This document shows, piece after piece, positions 27,022-34,527 of a stretch of 64,000 nucleotides of DNA. This stretch comes from Acidobacteriaceae bacterium (GTDB lineage: Bacteria > Acidobacteriota > Terriglobia > Terriglobales > Acidobacteriaceae), in contig JASHPJ010000030.1 in the NCBI GenBank assembly GCA_030038195.1, forward strand, positions 1 to 64,000. Reading direction: 5' to 3'. A model generated the notes under the pieces. That model had not been told where the DNA came from and ran no database searches. It worked only from the letters and a program-made list of their open reading frames with translations. Every line of letters starts with the position of its first letter. Position 1 is the stretch's first letter. A program made the position numbers and the translations under genes.

Positions 27022-30000
27022 ATGGATTCGCCTGTGACGATTAAAAACCTATACCGGACGGCAGTTGCCTTCTGCTTCTTCTACATATCGCTTGGGGGCA
27101 ACTCGCAAGCTGTCCGCCAGATGCTTCACGGCCATGTTCGTCCCGCTGTCGCGCGCGGGTTGGCCGCTCCACAGGGCCTCATGCCGCAGTCACAGCGCAT
27201 GAATCTCTCCATCGTGCTGCCGGTCCGGAACCAGGCCGGACTCGCCAGCCTGATCACACGGCTCTACGATCCCTCCGCTCCCGACTTTCACAGGTTTTTG
27301 TCCGCCGCCCAGTTCGCTGAGCAGTTCTCACCCACCCCTGCGGACTACCAGGCTGTCGTGGCCTACGCACAGGCTAACGGCTTTACCGTGGGCCCCGCAC
27401 CGGCCAACCGGATGGTGGTGCCGATCAGCGGCACCGTGGCGCAGGTGGAAAAGGCTTTCAACGTCCGCATGGGTCTCTACAGCCATCCTACCGAGAAGCG
27501 GCTTTTCTTCTCGCCCGACCGCGAGCCCTCGCTGGACCTGAGCGTGCCCATCGCGCACATCGCCGGCCTGGACAACTACTCGATTCCGCAGCCCATGTTC
27601 CACCGCAATCCTGCGCCGGAGAGCACCACCCACTACGTGACCGCTGGCTCGGGGCCCGGTGGATCGTTCCTGGCCAGCGACATGCGCTGGGCCTATTACG
27701 GCGGAACGGCGCTCACCGGAGCCGGCCAGACGGTCGCGCTGCTCGAGTTTGACGGCTACAACCAGAGCGACGTGGACCTGACCTTCAGCAGCGTGGGGCA
27801 GACCTATAGTGTGCCCATTCAAAATGTGCTGCTCGACGGCGCTACCGGCGCGCCGATCTCCGGCAGCGACAGCGAAGATGTTCTTGATATTGTTCAGGTC
27901 ATCGGCATGGCTCCGGGCCTGAGCCAGGTGCGCGTCTACATCGGCGGCAACGACGTGGATATCCTCAACGCCATCGCCTCGGAAGATCTCGCGCAGGAGG
28001 TTTCCATCTCCTGGTCCTGGAGTCCGGACGATCCCGCCACCGACGACACCTTCTTCGAGGAGATGGCCGCGCAGGGCCAGAGCGTCTTCGCCGCCTCCGG
28101 CGACTGGGGCGAGTTCGATCCTTATTTCGATAACTTCTACCCGGCCGAAGACGCCTACGTAACCTCGGTCGGGGGCACCGACCTTTCGACTGCCGGCGGC
28201 GGCGGCCCGTGGGCCAGCGAGACTGCCTGGAGCCGCAGCGGCGGCGGCGTGAGCCCTGACGGCATCCCGATCCCCTCCTGGCAGGCAGGCGTGGCCACCT
28301 CAAGCAACGGCGGATCAAACACCCTCCGCAACGTGCCCGACGTGGCCATGCAAGCCGACTTCGTCAACTACAGTTGCGCCATGGGTTCTTGCGCCGGCGA
28401 CTACGGCGGCACCAGCTTCTCAGCCCCGCGCTGGGCGGCCTTCACGGCCCTGGTCAATCAGCAGGCCGTGGCTGCGGGCGATTCCACCGTCGGATTCATC
28501 AATCCGGCCATCTACGCCATCGGCGAAGGCACCGATTACGCCAACGACTTCCACGACATCACCTACGGCAACAACGACGCGCGCAACAACTGCTGCGGCT
28601 GGCCCTATTACAATGCCGTTCCCGGCTACGACCTGGTTACCGGATGGGGAAGCCCCAACGGGCAAAGTCTGATTGACCAGCTTGCCCCGCCCACCACAGA
28701 AAGCTTCGCGCTCTCGCCGTCGTCTACCGTGCTCACCGTGACGCACGGTGGCTCGGGCAAAGTCACCATCTCCATCGATGACAAAAACGGCTTTGCGAGT
28801 CCGGTCACGCTGGACGCCGCGCTGCCCGAGGGTGTAACCGCGAGCTGGAGCCAGAATCCCGCTGCCGGCTCAGCCGCGCTCACTCTCAGCGTCGCGTCTT
28901 CGGTGGCCCGCGGCTCTTACCTGATCACAGTCAACGGCTCGGCCGGCGCGCTGACCGCGTCCACCAGCTTCGTGCTGCAGGTAATGGCACCGGGGTTCAG
29001 CATCGCGCCTTCGCCTTCCAGCCTGAACATCTATCCTGGCAATTCGAGCTCCTCCACGATTCTGGTCACGGACTACTCCGGCTTCTCGGGCAAAGTGAAT
29101 CTCGCCGTCACCGCCGGCCTGCCCAGCGGAGTCACCACCTCGTGGGCCTCGAATCCCACGACCGGCGCCGCCGTTCTCACGCTCACCGTCAGTGACACCG
29201 CCACGCCCAACACCGACGCGGTGATCACCATCACCGGCACATCCGGTAGCCTCACCGCCTCCACCACGCTTGCGCTGGTCATCAATCCGCCCACGTTTTA
29301 CGTGAACATGTCGCCCTATCCTTCCACCCTTGCGCAGGGCGCTTCGATCACCACCACGGTCACCGTCACCGGAGTGCCCGCTGACAGCTCCACGGAAACC
29401 ATCCGCCTCTCCGCGCCCGAACTGCCCACAGGCGTGACCGCAACCTTCAATCCCGCCACCATTCCGCTCGGCCAGTCCAGCGCGCTCACGCTTACCGCGG
29501 CCAGCACTGCTCCTACAGGCACGAGCCTGGCCGGCGTTGAAGCCGACGGCTCCACCACGGGAACGTTGAGCCAGTTCCCGCTGACTGTCACAGCCAAGGC
29601 AACGCCATCCTTTACGCTGGCCGCCGCCCAGACCGCAATCACCGCCGTTCAGGGCGGCACGGCCAGTGACCCGGTCACCGTAACCCCGCAGAACGGCTTC
29701 AACGCGAGCGTGAGTCTGGCCATCAGCCCGTCTACGCCGCTGCCCGCCGGAGTCACCGCGTCGTTCTCTCCGGGATCCACGACCAGCTCCAGCCTGCTCA
29801 CCTTCACCGCAGCCGTCAACGCCACCGCCGGTTTTTATCCGCTGCAGATTACCGGCACATCGGGCACGCTCACCTCGGTGGCCAACATCTATCTCACCGT
29901 GAATCCGCCGCCGCTCTTCAGCTTGAGCGCATCGCCGGCCGCGGTGAGCGTGGCGCAGTACAACTCGGCTACCGACACGATCACCATTCATCCGCAGCCC

Positions 30001-31953
30001 GGATTCACCGGCGACGTCAAGCTCTCGGTTGTTTCCGTGCTGCCCGCCGGACTCACCGCAGCGTTTTCGCCAGCCACGTCCACCACCAGCAGTGTGCTGA
30101 CTCTCTCAGCCAGCGGCGCAGCCGTTCCCGGCAATTACGTCCTCGGCATCGCCGGCTCGGCCGCAGAACACACCGTCACCACCACGCTGCCGGTCACGGT
30201 CACAGCCACGACCACGGTACCCACTACGACCACGCTGACCATCGCTCCCTCCGGGTCGCTCATTGTCGGTTCGGCTTACACGCTCACCGCGCGCGTGGTT
30301 CCCACCGGCGGAACCGCCACGCCTAGTGGCAACGTGGTCTTCAACATCGGCGGCGCGACGCAGTCCGTTGCGCTAAGCGCCGCGGGCGCCGCCACCTGGT
30401 CAGGCACGGCGCCTGCCGCGGCGGGCACGCTTACCATCTCCGCCGCCTACCAGGGCACGACAGACTTCGCCGCCAGCACGTCGAACACGCTCAACGTGAA
30501 CGTCGTGGGCATCGCCACCACTACTGCGCTCTCCATCAGCCCCAGCGGAAGCTCGCTCACCGCCGGCACGCAGTTCACACTCACTGCCACGGTCCTTGCG
30601 CAGAGCGGCACGGCTACGCCCAGCGGCAGCGTGGTCTTCAACATTGGCGGCGCGACACACTCGGTTGCGCTCGATACCTCCGGCGTAGCCACCTACACCG
30701 GCACAACTCCCGCAACCGCCGGCACGCTGGCCATCTACGCGACCTACCAGGACACATCAGGCTTTGCGCCCAGCACTTCAGTCACGCTCAACGAGACTGT
30801 CGCCAGCATCGCCACCAGCACTGCGCTCTCTATCAGCCCCTCCGGAGGCTCGCTCACCGCAGGCGCGGCCTTCACGCTCACCGCAAAGGTCACTCCGGCC
30901 AGTGGCACAGCTGTGCCCACGGGCAACGTGATCTTCACCATCGGCTCCAGCACGCAGGCGGCCTCGCTTAACGTGTCCGGCATTGCTACCTTGTCAGCAA
31001 CGGCCCCGCTCACTGCGGGCAATCTCGCCGTCTCCGCTGTCTACCAGGGGTCCGGCCAGTACGCCGGCAGCGCGTCCGTCACGCTCAATGAGCAGGTGGT
31101 CTTCACCGGCACGGATACGACTCTCACCATCGCGCCCAACAGCAGCTCGCTGGCCATCGGCGCATCCTACACGCTCACCGCTACCGTAACCGCGCAGACC
31201 GGCACGGCCACACCCGCCGGCAGCGTGGTCTTCACGATCGGCAGCGCGACACACTCGGTTGCGCTCGACACCTCCGGCGTAGCCACCTACACCGGCACAG
31301 CTCCCGCAACCGCAGGCACGCTGGCCGTCTCTGCCACCTACCAGGGCCAGGGCGGCTTCTCACCAAGCACCTCGAACACGCTAGACGAAACCATCTTCCA
31401 GACCGCGTCGCCCGCTTTCGCGCTCGCCGGAACCTCGGTGACGCTTACCGCGGGCGCAACCGCCGGCAATACCTCCACCATCACCATCACGCCCAGCGGC
31501 GGATTCACGGGCGGCGTCACCCTGTCGGCCTCCATCGCCGACAGCCCGCTCGGTGCGCAGAATCTTCCCTCGCTCAGCTTTGCCGCCGGCTCGGTGAGCG
31601 TCACCGGTTTCATGCCGGCTACCGCGACCCTCACCATTTCCACCACGTCAGCAACCACGGCCTCCACCGCGCCCGAGCGCAATGGCTTCCACTGGTACGC
31701 TTCGGGCGGAGCGGCGCTGGCCTGCCTGCTGCTCTTCGGCATCCCGTCCCGCCGTCGCGCCTGGCAGCGTCTTCTCGGCATGTTCGTTCTGCTGGCCGCG
31801 CTGGTGAGTGGAGCGGCCGGCTGCAGCGGCAGCTTTGTGATGAACCACAACCCCGCCTCTGCCGGCACTACGCCCGGCCTGTACCTGATCACGGTCAAGG
31901 GAGCTTCCGGCAGCACTACCGCATCCACTACGGTCTCACTCACGGTTCAATAG
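27022..31953 (+). CDS. Sedolisin (S53) protease with pro-domain and Ig-like repeats
   Basis: A 1643-residue exported protease. After a signal segment (AVAFCFFYISLGGNS), a pro-kumamolisin activation domain (PDFHRFLSAAQFAEQFSP) precedes the catalytic domain. The sedolisin triad is visible: Glu 285 and Asp 289 in SEDVLDI, oxyanion Asp 361 in SGDWG and Ser 465 in GGTSFSAP. NDFHDITYG is the calcium-site region. Then follow five repeats of about 95 residues of one type, four Big_3_5-like repeats of about 98 residues, and a split last repeat. Two hydrophobic helices with SRRR between them interrupt the end. Acid-active extracellular or surface proteolysis is the family role. The start is uncertain; the track begins 26 codons earlier. 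Confidence 0.88.
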   Translation: MDSPVTIKNLYRTAVAFCFFYISLGGNSQAVRQMLHGHVRPAVARGLAAPQGLMPQSQRMNLSIVLPVRNQAGLASLITRLYDPSAPDFHRFLSAAQFAEQFSPTPADYQAVVAYAQANGFTVGPAPANRMVVPISGTVAQVEKAFNVRMGLYSHPTEKRLFFSPDREPSLDLSVPIAHIAGLDNYSIPQPMFHRNPAPESTTHYVTAGSGPGGSFLASDMRWAYYGGTALTGAGQTVALLEFDGYNQSDVDLTFSSVGQTYSVPIQNVLLDGATGAPISGSDSEDVLDIVQVIGMAPGLSQVRVYIGGNDVDILNAIASEDLAQEVSISWSWSPDDPATDDTFFEEMAAQGQSVFAASGDWGEFDPYFDNFYPAEDAYVTSVGGTDLSTAGGGGPWASETAWSRSGGGVSPDGIPIPSWQAGVATSSNGGSNTLRNVPDVAMQADFVNYSCAMGSCAGDYGGTSFSAPRWAAFTALVNQQAVAAGDSTVGFINPAIYAIGEGTDYANDFHDITYGNNDARNNCCGWPYYNAVPGYDLVTGWGSPNGQSLIDQLAPPTTESFALSPSSTVLTVTHGGSGKVTISIDDKNGFASPVTLDAALPEGVTASWSQNPAAGSAALTLSVASSVARGSYLITVNGSAGALTASTSFVLQVMAPGFSIAPSPSSLNIYPGNSSSSTILVTDYSGFSGKVNLAVTAGLPSGVTTSWASNPTTGAAVLTLTVSDTATPNTDAVITITGTSGSLTASTTLALVINPPTFYVNMSPYPSTLAQGASITTTVTVTGVPADSSTETIRLSAPELPTGVTATFNPATIPLGQSSALTLTAASTAPTGTSLAGVEADGSTTGTLSQFPLTVTAKATPSFTLAAAQTAITAVQGGTASDPVTVTPQNGFNASVSLAISPSTPLPAGVTASFSPGSTTSSSLLTFTAAVNATAGFYPLQITGTSGTLTSVANIYLTVNPPPLFSLSASPAAVSVAQYNSATDTITIHPQPGFTGDVKLSVVSVLPAGLTAAFSPATSTTSSVLTLSASGAAVPGNYVLGIAGSAAEHTVTTTLPVTVTATTTVPTTTTLTIAPSGSLIVGSAYTLTARVVPTGGTATPSGNVVFNIGGATQSVALSAAGAATWSGTAPAAAGTLTISAAYQGTTDFAASTSNTLNVNVVGIATTTALSISPSGSSLTAGTQFTLTATVLAQSGTATPSGSVVFNIGGATHSVALDTSGVATYTGTTPATAGTLAIYATYQDTSGFAPSTSVTLNETVASIATSTALSISPSGGSLTAGAAFTLTAKVTPASGTAVPTGNVIFTIGSSTQAASLNVSGIATLSATAPLTAGNLAVSAVYQGSGQYAGSASVTLNEQVVFTGTDTTLTIAPNSSSLAIGASYTLTATVTAQTGTATPAGSVVFTIGSATHSVALDTSGVATYTGTAPATAGTLAVSATYQGQGGFSPSTSNTLDETIFQTASPAFALAGTSVTLTAGATAGNTSTITITPSGGFTGGVTLSASIADSPLGAQNLPSLSFAAGSVSVTGFMPATATLTISTTSATTASTAPERNGFHWYASGGAALACLLLFGIPSRRRAWQRLLGMFVLLAALVSGAAGCSGSFVMNHNPASAGTTPGLYLITVKGASGSTTASTTVSLTVQ
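30655..31326 (+). repeat. Near-identical Ig-repeat coding segments (intragenic)
   Basis: About 78 bases at 30655-30732 recur almost unchanged at 31249-31326, 594 bases apart, which is two repeat units. Both encode HSVALDTSGVATYTGT. Neighbouring repeats differ much more, so this pair was duplicated or homogenised recently. Confidence 0.75.
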
Positions 31954-31986
31954 AGCGGTTTCGCTTCTCATCTCCTTGCTGTCGCG

Positions 31987-32002
31987 TGTGACGCATATCA
32001 CG
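31987..32002 (+). promoter_or_regulatory. CRP-type binding site before the stress-protein gene
   Basis: TGTGA-CGCATA-TCACG matches TGTGA-N6-TCACA at nine of ten positions. It lies 52 bases upstream of the start codon of the universal stress protein gene. Confidence 0.55.
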
Positions 32003-32012
32003 GCTCGCGCGC

Positions 32013-32047
32013 CTGATCTGCGTTTCCATGGAAACAAGATCAGGAGG
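32013..32047 (+). promoter_or_regulatory. Leader hairpin touching the ribosome site of the stress-protein gene
   Basis: CTGATCT (32013-32019) pairs with AGATCAG (32037-32043), enclosing the perfect palindrome GTTTCCATGGAAAC (32022-32035). The 3' arm covers the first two bases of the ribosome site AGGAGG (32042-32047). Such a structure could tune translation. Confidence 0.5.
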
Positions 32048-32053
32048 TAGCTG

Positions 32054-32947
32054 ATGAACCCCGGAACCAGCCTTCCCTTGCGTACCATTCTTGTCGCCGC
32101 CGACCTGACCCACGAGGGTTCGCGCGCACTCCAATACGCGCAGCAGATCGCGCAGCTCCATCGAGCCACGCTGGTGGTCGTGCACACGATCGATCCGGCC
32201 GGCTATGCCTTTCCCGAAGGCGTGCCGTCCACCGCGCCGATGGATGAGGCCGGCCGCGCAGGGCTCGAAGGCATCGAAGCCGAGACGCGCGCCCAGGGCA
32301 TCCCGGTGCATTCGGTGATGGAAACCACGGTGGTTTACGACCGGCTGCTGCAGGCCGCCGTGGACAACCATGCGGACCTGCTGGTGCTGGGCACGCGCGC
32401 CGATACCCGGCTGGGCCGCGCAGTGCTGGGCATGGCCACCAGAAGGCTGCTGGCCAGGGCTCCCTGCCCGGTGCTGACCGTGCCGCCGGATGCAGATGCA
32501 GCGCTGGAGACGCCGGGGCTCTGGCGCCGCGTGCTGGTAGCCACGGATTTTTCCGCCACGTCGCTGTCCGCGCTCGACCGCGCGCAGTGCATAGTGGATA
32601 GCCACCTGGCCGTGGTGCACGCGGCTGGCGATGCCTCAGAGGAAGACCGCGCGCGCTACCTGGAACGCCTGCGCTTCCTGGCGCCTGCGGACACGCCGCG
32701 CGCCGTGCCGGTCGAGTACATTGTGACTTCGGGCGAGGCCGGCAAAGTGATCGTGGATTATGCGCGCGCCTTTCAGGCCGGACTGATTGTGCTGGGTTCA
32801 CCGCTGGACGAGCCGAGGGAAGAAGATTTCGAGCACAGCACCATTCTGCAGGTGATCGCGCATGTGAGCTGCCCGGTGCTTGCTGTGCCACCTGCGCAGG
32901 CTGCCAGCGCGGCAGAGGTGGCAAAAGAGTTCGCTTTCTCCCACTGA
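32054..32947 (+). CDS. Tandem universal stress protein
   Basis: A 297-residue cytoplasmic protein with two UspA domains. Domain 1 starts RTILVAADLTHEGSRALQYA and ends with ADLLVLGTRADTRLGRAVLGMATRRLLARAPCPVLTV, matching the ATP-binding G-2x-G-9x-G(S/T) region loosely. Domain 2 starts RRVLVATDFSATSLSALDRA and ends with HVSCPVLAVP. The role is stress or nucleotide sensing in general. The ribosome site AGGAGG is strong. A CRP-like site and a hairpin sit in the leader. Confidence 0.9.
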   Translation: MNPGTSLPLRTILVAADLTHEGSRALQYAQQIAQLHRATLVVVHTIDPAGYAFPEGVPSTAPMDEAGRAGLEGIEAETRAQGIPVHSVMETTVVYDRLLQAAVDNHADLLVLGTRADTRLGRAVLGMATRRLLARAPCPVLTVPPDADAALETPGLWRRVLVATDFSATSLSALDRAQCIVDSHLAVVHAAGDASEEDRARYLERLRFLAPADTPRAVPVEYIVTSGEAGKVIVDYARAFQAGLIVLGSPLDEPREEDFEHSTILQVIAHVSCPVLAVPPAQAASAAEVAKEFAFSH

Positions 32948-32997
32948 AGAACCGCAGCCGGCCGCACTCTGCAAACCTGCAAGGCTGGCTACGCGAA

Positions 32998-33028
32998 CAT
33001 GGGACCCGTTTGCGAGACGGGTCCCATG
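32998..33028 (+). terminator. Strong hairpin, possible terminator
   Basis: CATGGGACCCGT and ACGGGTCCCATG form a perfect 12-base-pair stem with a seven-base loop, 50 bases after the stress-protein stop. There is no T-tract, so intrinsic termination is uncertain. Confidence 0.45.
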
Positions 33029-33217
33029 CGTAGATGCAAAGTTCCAAGAAAAAGCTGCAGTGAAAGCAAGGGGGCTGTATCGCGGAACCACTGCCTTGCA
33101 ACGGACGCGACCATCCGGGAGCGGCAGCCTTGCATGTTTTCCTACAAAAGCATACTCATTCTGGTTTTGCTCTGCTCTTGCGTCCTGAGTCTGAGGTTCC
33201 TGGCACCATTTACGAAA

Positions 33218-33325
33218 AGCAACCGCAGATTCCGCCACAGCCGATCTTCGGTCCGCCACGGCGGATCTTCGACCTTCGACTCCGCAAGCCACAAAAAACG
33301 CAGCTTGCTACGCTCAGGATGACAG
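33218..33325 (+). repeat. Dispersed repeat A, copy 2
   Basis: It contains CCGCCACGGCGG, GACCTTCGACTCCG and CGCTCAGGATGACAG. Between the last two blocks is a hairpin with arms GCAAGC (33284-33289) and GCTTGC (33303-33308). In copy 3 the same position has different arms that still pair. Confidence 0.75.
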
Positions 33326-33358
33326 CTTATTTGCGATGTGAACTTCTGACTCAGGACG

Positions 33359-33628
33359 CTAGGGCGTGTTCACACTACGCGGGCGGTGGCGCTGGGAGCC
33401 AATTTTTTCGAGATCAAGGAGCGACGAGCGACGGATACCGGGCGTCTCCGAGCGAGGAGCGACGCAGAGATCGGGAAATTGGCCCCAGCCCTTCGGGTGG
33501 CGGCAAAAATCGGGCCATACTTTGTTGTCGTCCTCGCCTTGGAATCGCCAAAGTCTTCGTCCTCCGCCGCGTCTGGCCCGATTTTTACTCGCAACGCCAG
33601 CCGCTCGGGTAGTGTGAACAGGCCCTAG
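33359..33628. mobile_element. MITE-like element with CTAG ends, 270 bp
   Basis: The left end CTAGGGCGTGTTCACACTAC (33359-33378) is the reverse complement of the right end (33609-33628) except for one base. No transposase is inside. CTAG at both ends fits a 4-base target duplication of the YTAR type known for IS5-family elements. The right CTAG supplies the TAG stop of the Crp/Fnr gene. The ORFs inside look spurious. Confidence 0.7.
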
Positions 33629-34314
33629 CAGGCCGAAAGCTGCTCAAGGGCCTTGGGCTGCAGAACGGTGAGCACGACACCGCGCGTAGCAATGAGCTTT
33701 TCCTTGCGGAAGCGGCCCAGCGTGCGGGTGACGGTCTCGCGCGTGGTAGCGGTCATGGAGGCAAGCTCCTCGTGGGTCAGTGGCATGGTGACGCATGCGC
33801 TCGGTCCCTTGCGCCGCGCGTCGGCGGCAAAGTCCAGAATGAGCCGGGCAAGCCGTCCGGCCGGCGAGCCGGGCAGGGTGATGAGCCGCACTTCGTCAAA
33901 GGCGGCGCGGTAATCCTGGGCCAGAACCTTTGCCGCGCCCATGCTGACCTCAGGGAAGTCGCACAGCATCTGGGTCAGGTGCTGAACATGCAGCAGGCGC
34001 ACGCGGCAGGGCTCCATGGCCTCGGCCGTCACCTCGTACTCATCCTTGGCGAGCGCTGCGCTCATGCCCAGCACGTCGCCCGCGCCGGCGATGCGCATAA
34101 TCAGCGTGCGACCTTCGCGCGAGGTGGCCGAGATTTTGACGCGTCCCGAGCAAAGCACAAAGACAGCGCTGCACTGATCGCCCTCGCGGAACAGCACGTT
34201 GCCGCGCTGATACTCCATGGCGATCGAGTTGGATTCGAGGAAAGCGCGCGCGTCTTTATCGAGATTGCAGAATGCGTGTTTTCCGGCGTGTGCGCAGTTG
34301 ACGCAGTTCAGCAT
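33625..34314 (-). CDS. Crp/Fnr-family transcription regulator
   Basis: A 229-residue regulator with a cyclic-nucleotide-binding-type barrel (GNVLFREGDQCSAVFVLCSGRVKI, IMRIAGAGDVLGMSAAL), a dimer helix and a C-terminal winged helix. The recognition helix TTRETVTRTLGRF carries the Arg-Glu-Thr-x-x-Arg pattern of CRP, which reads TGTGA. The N-terminus has three Cys in LNCVNCAHAGKHAFC, reminiscent of FNR-type iron-sulfur ligands. The start at 34314 is set by GGAGG eight bases upstream; the track ORF is 22 codons longer. It is divergent from the NtrC-type regulator. The stop codon lies within the right end of a MITE-like element. Confidence 0.9.
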   Translation of the reverse strand: MLNCVNCAHAGKHAFCNLDKDARAFLESNSIAMEYQRGNVLFREGDQCSAVFVLCSGRVKISATSREGRTLIMRIAGAGDVLGMSAALAKDEYEVTAEAMEPCRVRLLHVQHLTQMLCDFPEVSMGAAKVLAQDYRAAFDEVRLITLPGSPAGRLARLILDFAADARRKGPSACVTMPLTHEELASMTATTRETVTRTLGRFRKEKLIATRGVVLTVLQPKALEQLSAC

Positions 34315-34437
34315 ATGGGTAACCTCCGGGTCTTGCTTGCATCCTCTTAAGGGCAATCCAGATGCCAAACCACGCACCATGTGATTTCAGCCACTTAGCA
34401 CTGGTCCTGGACACACAGCCCGCCTGGAATGGGTGAA

Positions 34438-34466
34438 ATGGCGCAGCGGCTGCGCCATATGGCGCA
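34438..34466 (+). promoter_or_regulatory. Overlapping TGGCGCA dyads, candidate sigma-54 promoter
   Basis: Three alternating half sites are seen: ATGGCGCAG (34438-34446), CTGCGCCAT (34450-34458) and ATGGCGCA (34459-34466). The last two form the perfect palindrome TGCGCCATATGGCGCA. TGGCGC-N5-CTGC at 34439-34453 also approximates the sigma-54 consensus TGGCAC-N5-TTGC. It lies in the divergent promoter region upstream of the NtrC-type gene. Confidence 0.45.
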
Positions 34467-34527
34467 ACGCGCCGGGTGCATTGCCCGCTTTCCGCTGATA
34501 CCATTGAAGTTGGCAACAAGAGGGGCA

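Larger units (their letters stand above)
32948..33358. other. Intergenic with hairpin and repeat A
   Basis: There is no gene. The stretch holds a 12-base-pair hairpin after the stress-protein gene (32998-33028) and a copy of repeat A (33218-33325). It is followed directly by a MITE-like element. Confidence 0.6.

Noticed and set aside
28870-29991. 373-codon minus-strand ORF
   Set aside because: Antisense to the sedolisin Ig repeats, its Gly/Arg-rich translation reflecting Thr/Ala/Pro codons on the other strand.
30200-31400. Possible CRISPR or tandem DNA repeat
   Set aside because: The periodicity of about 290 bases is protein-coding Ig repeats in frame, not a spacer array.
33370-33594. 74-codon ORF inside the MITE-like element
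   Set aside because: Confined to the repeat, with no ribosome site and no transposase-like motif.
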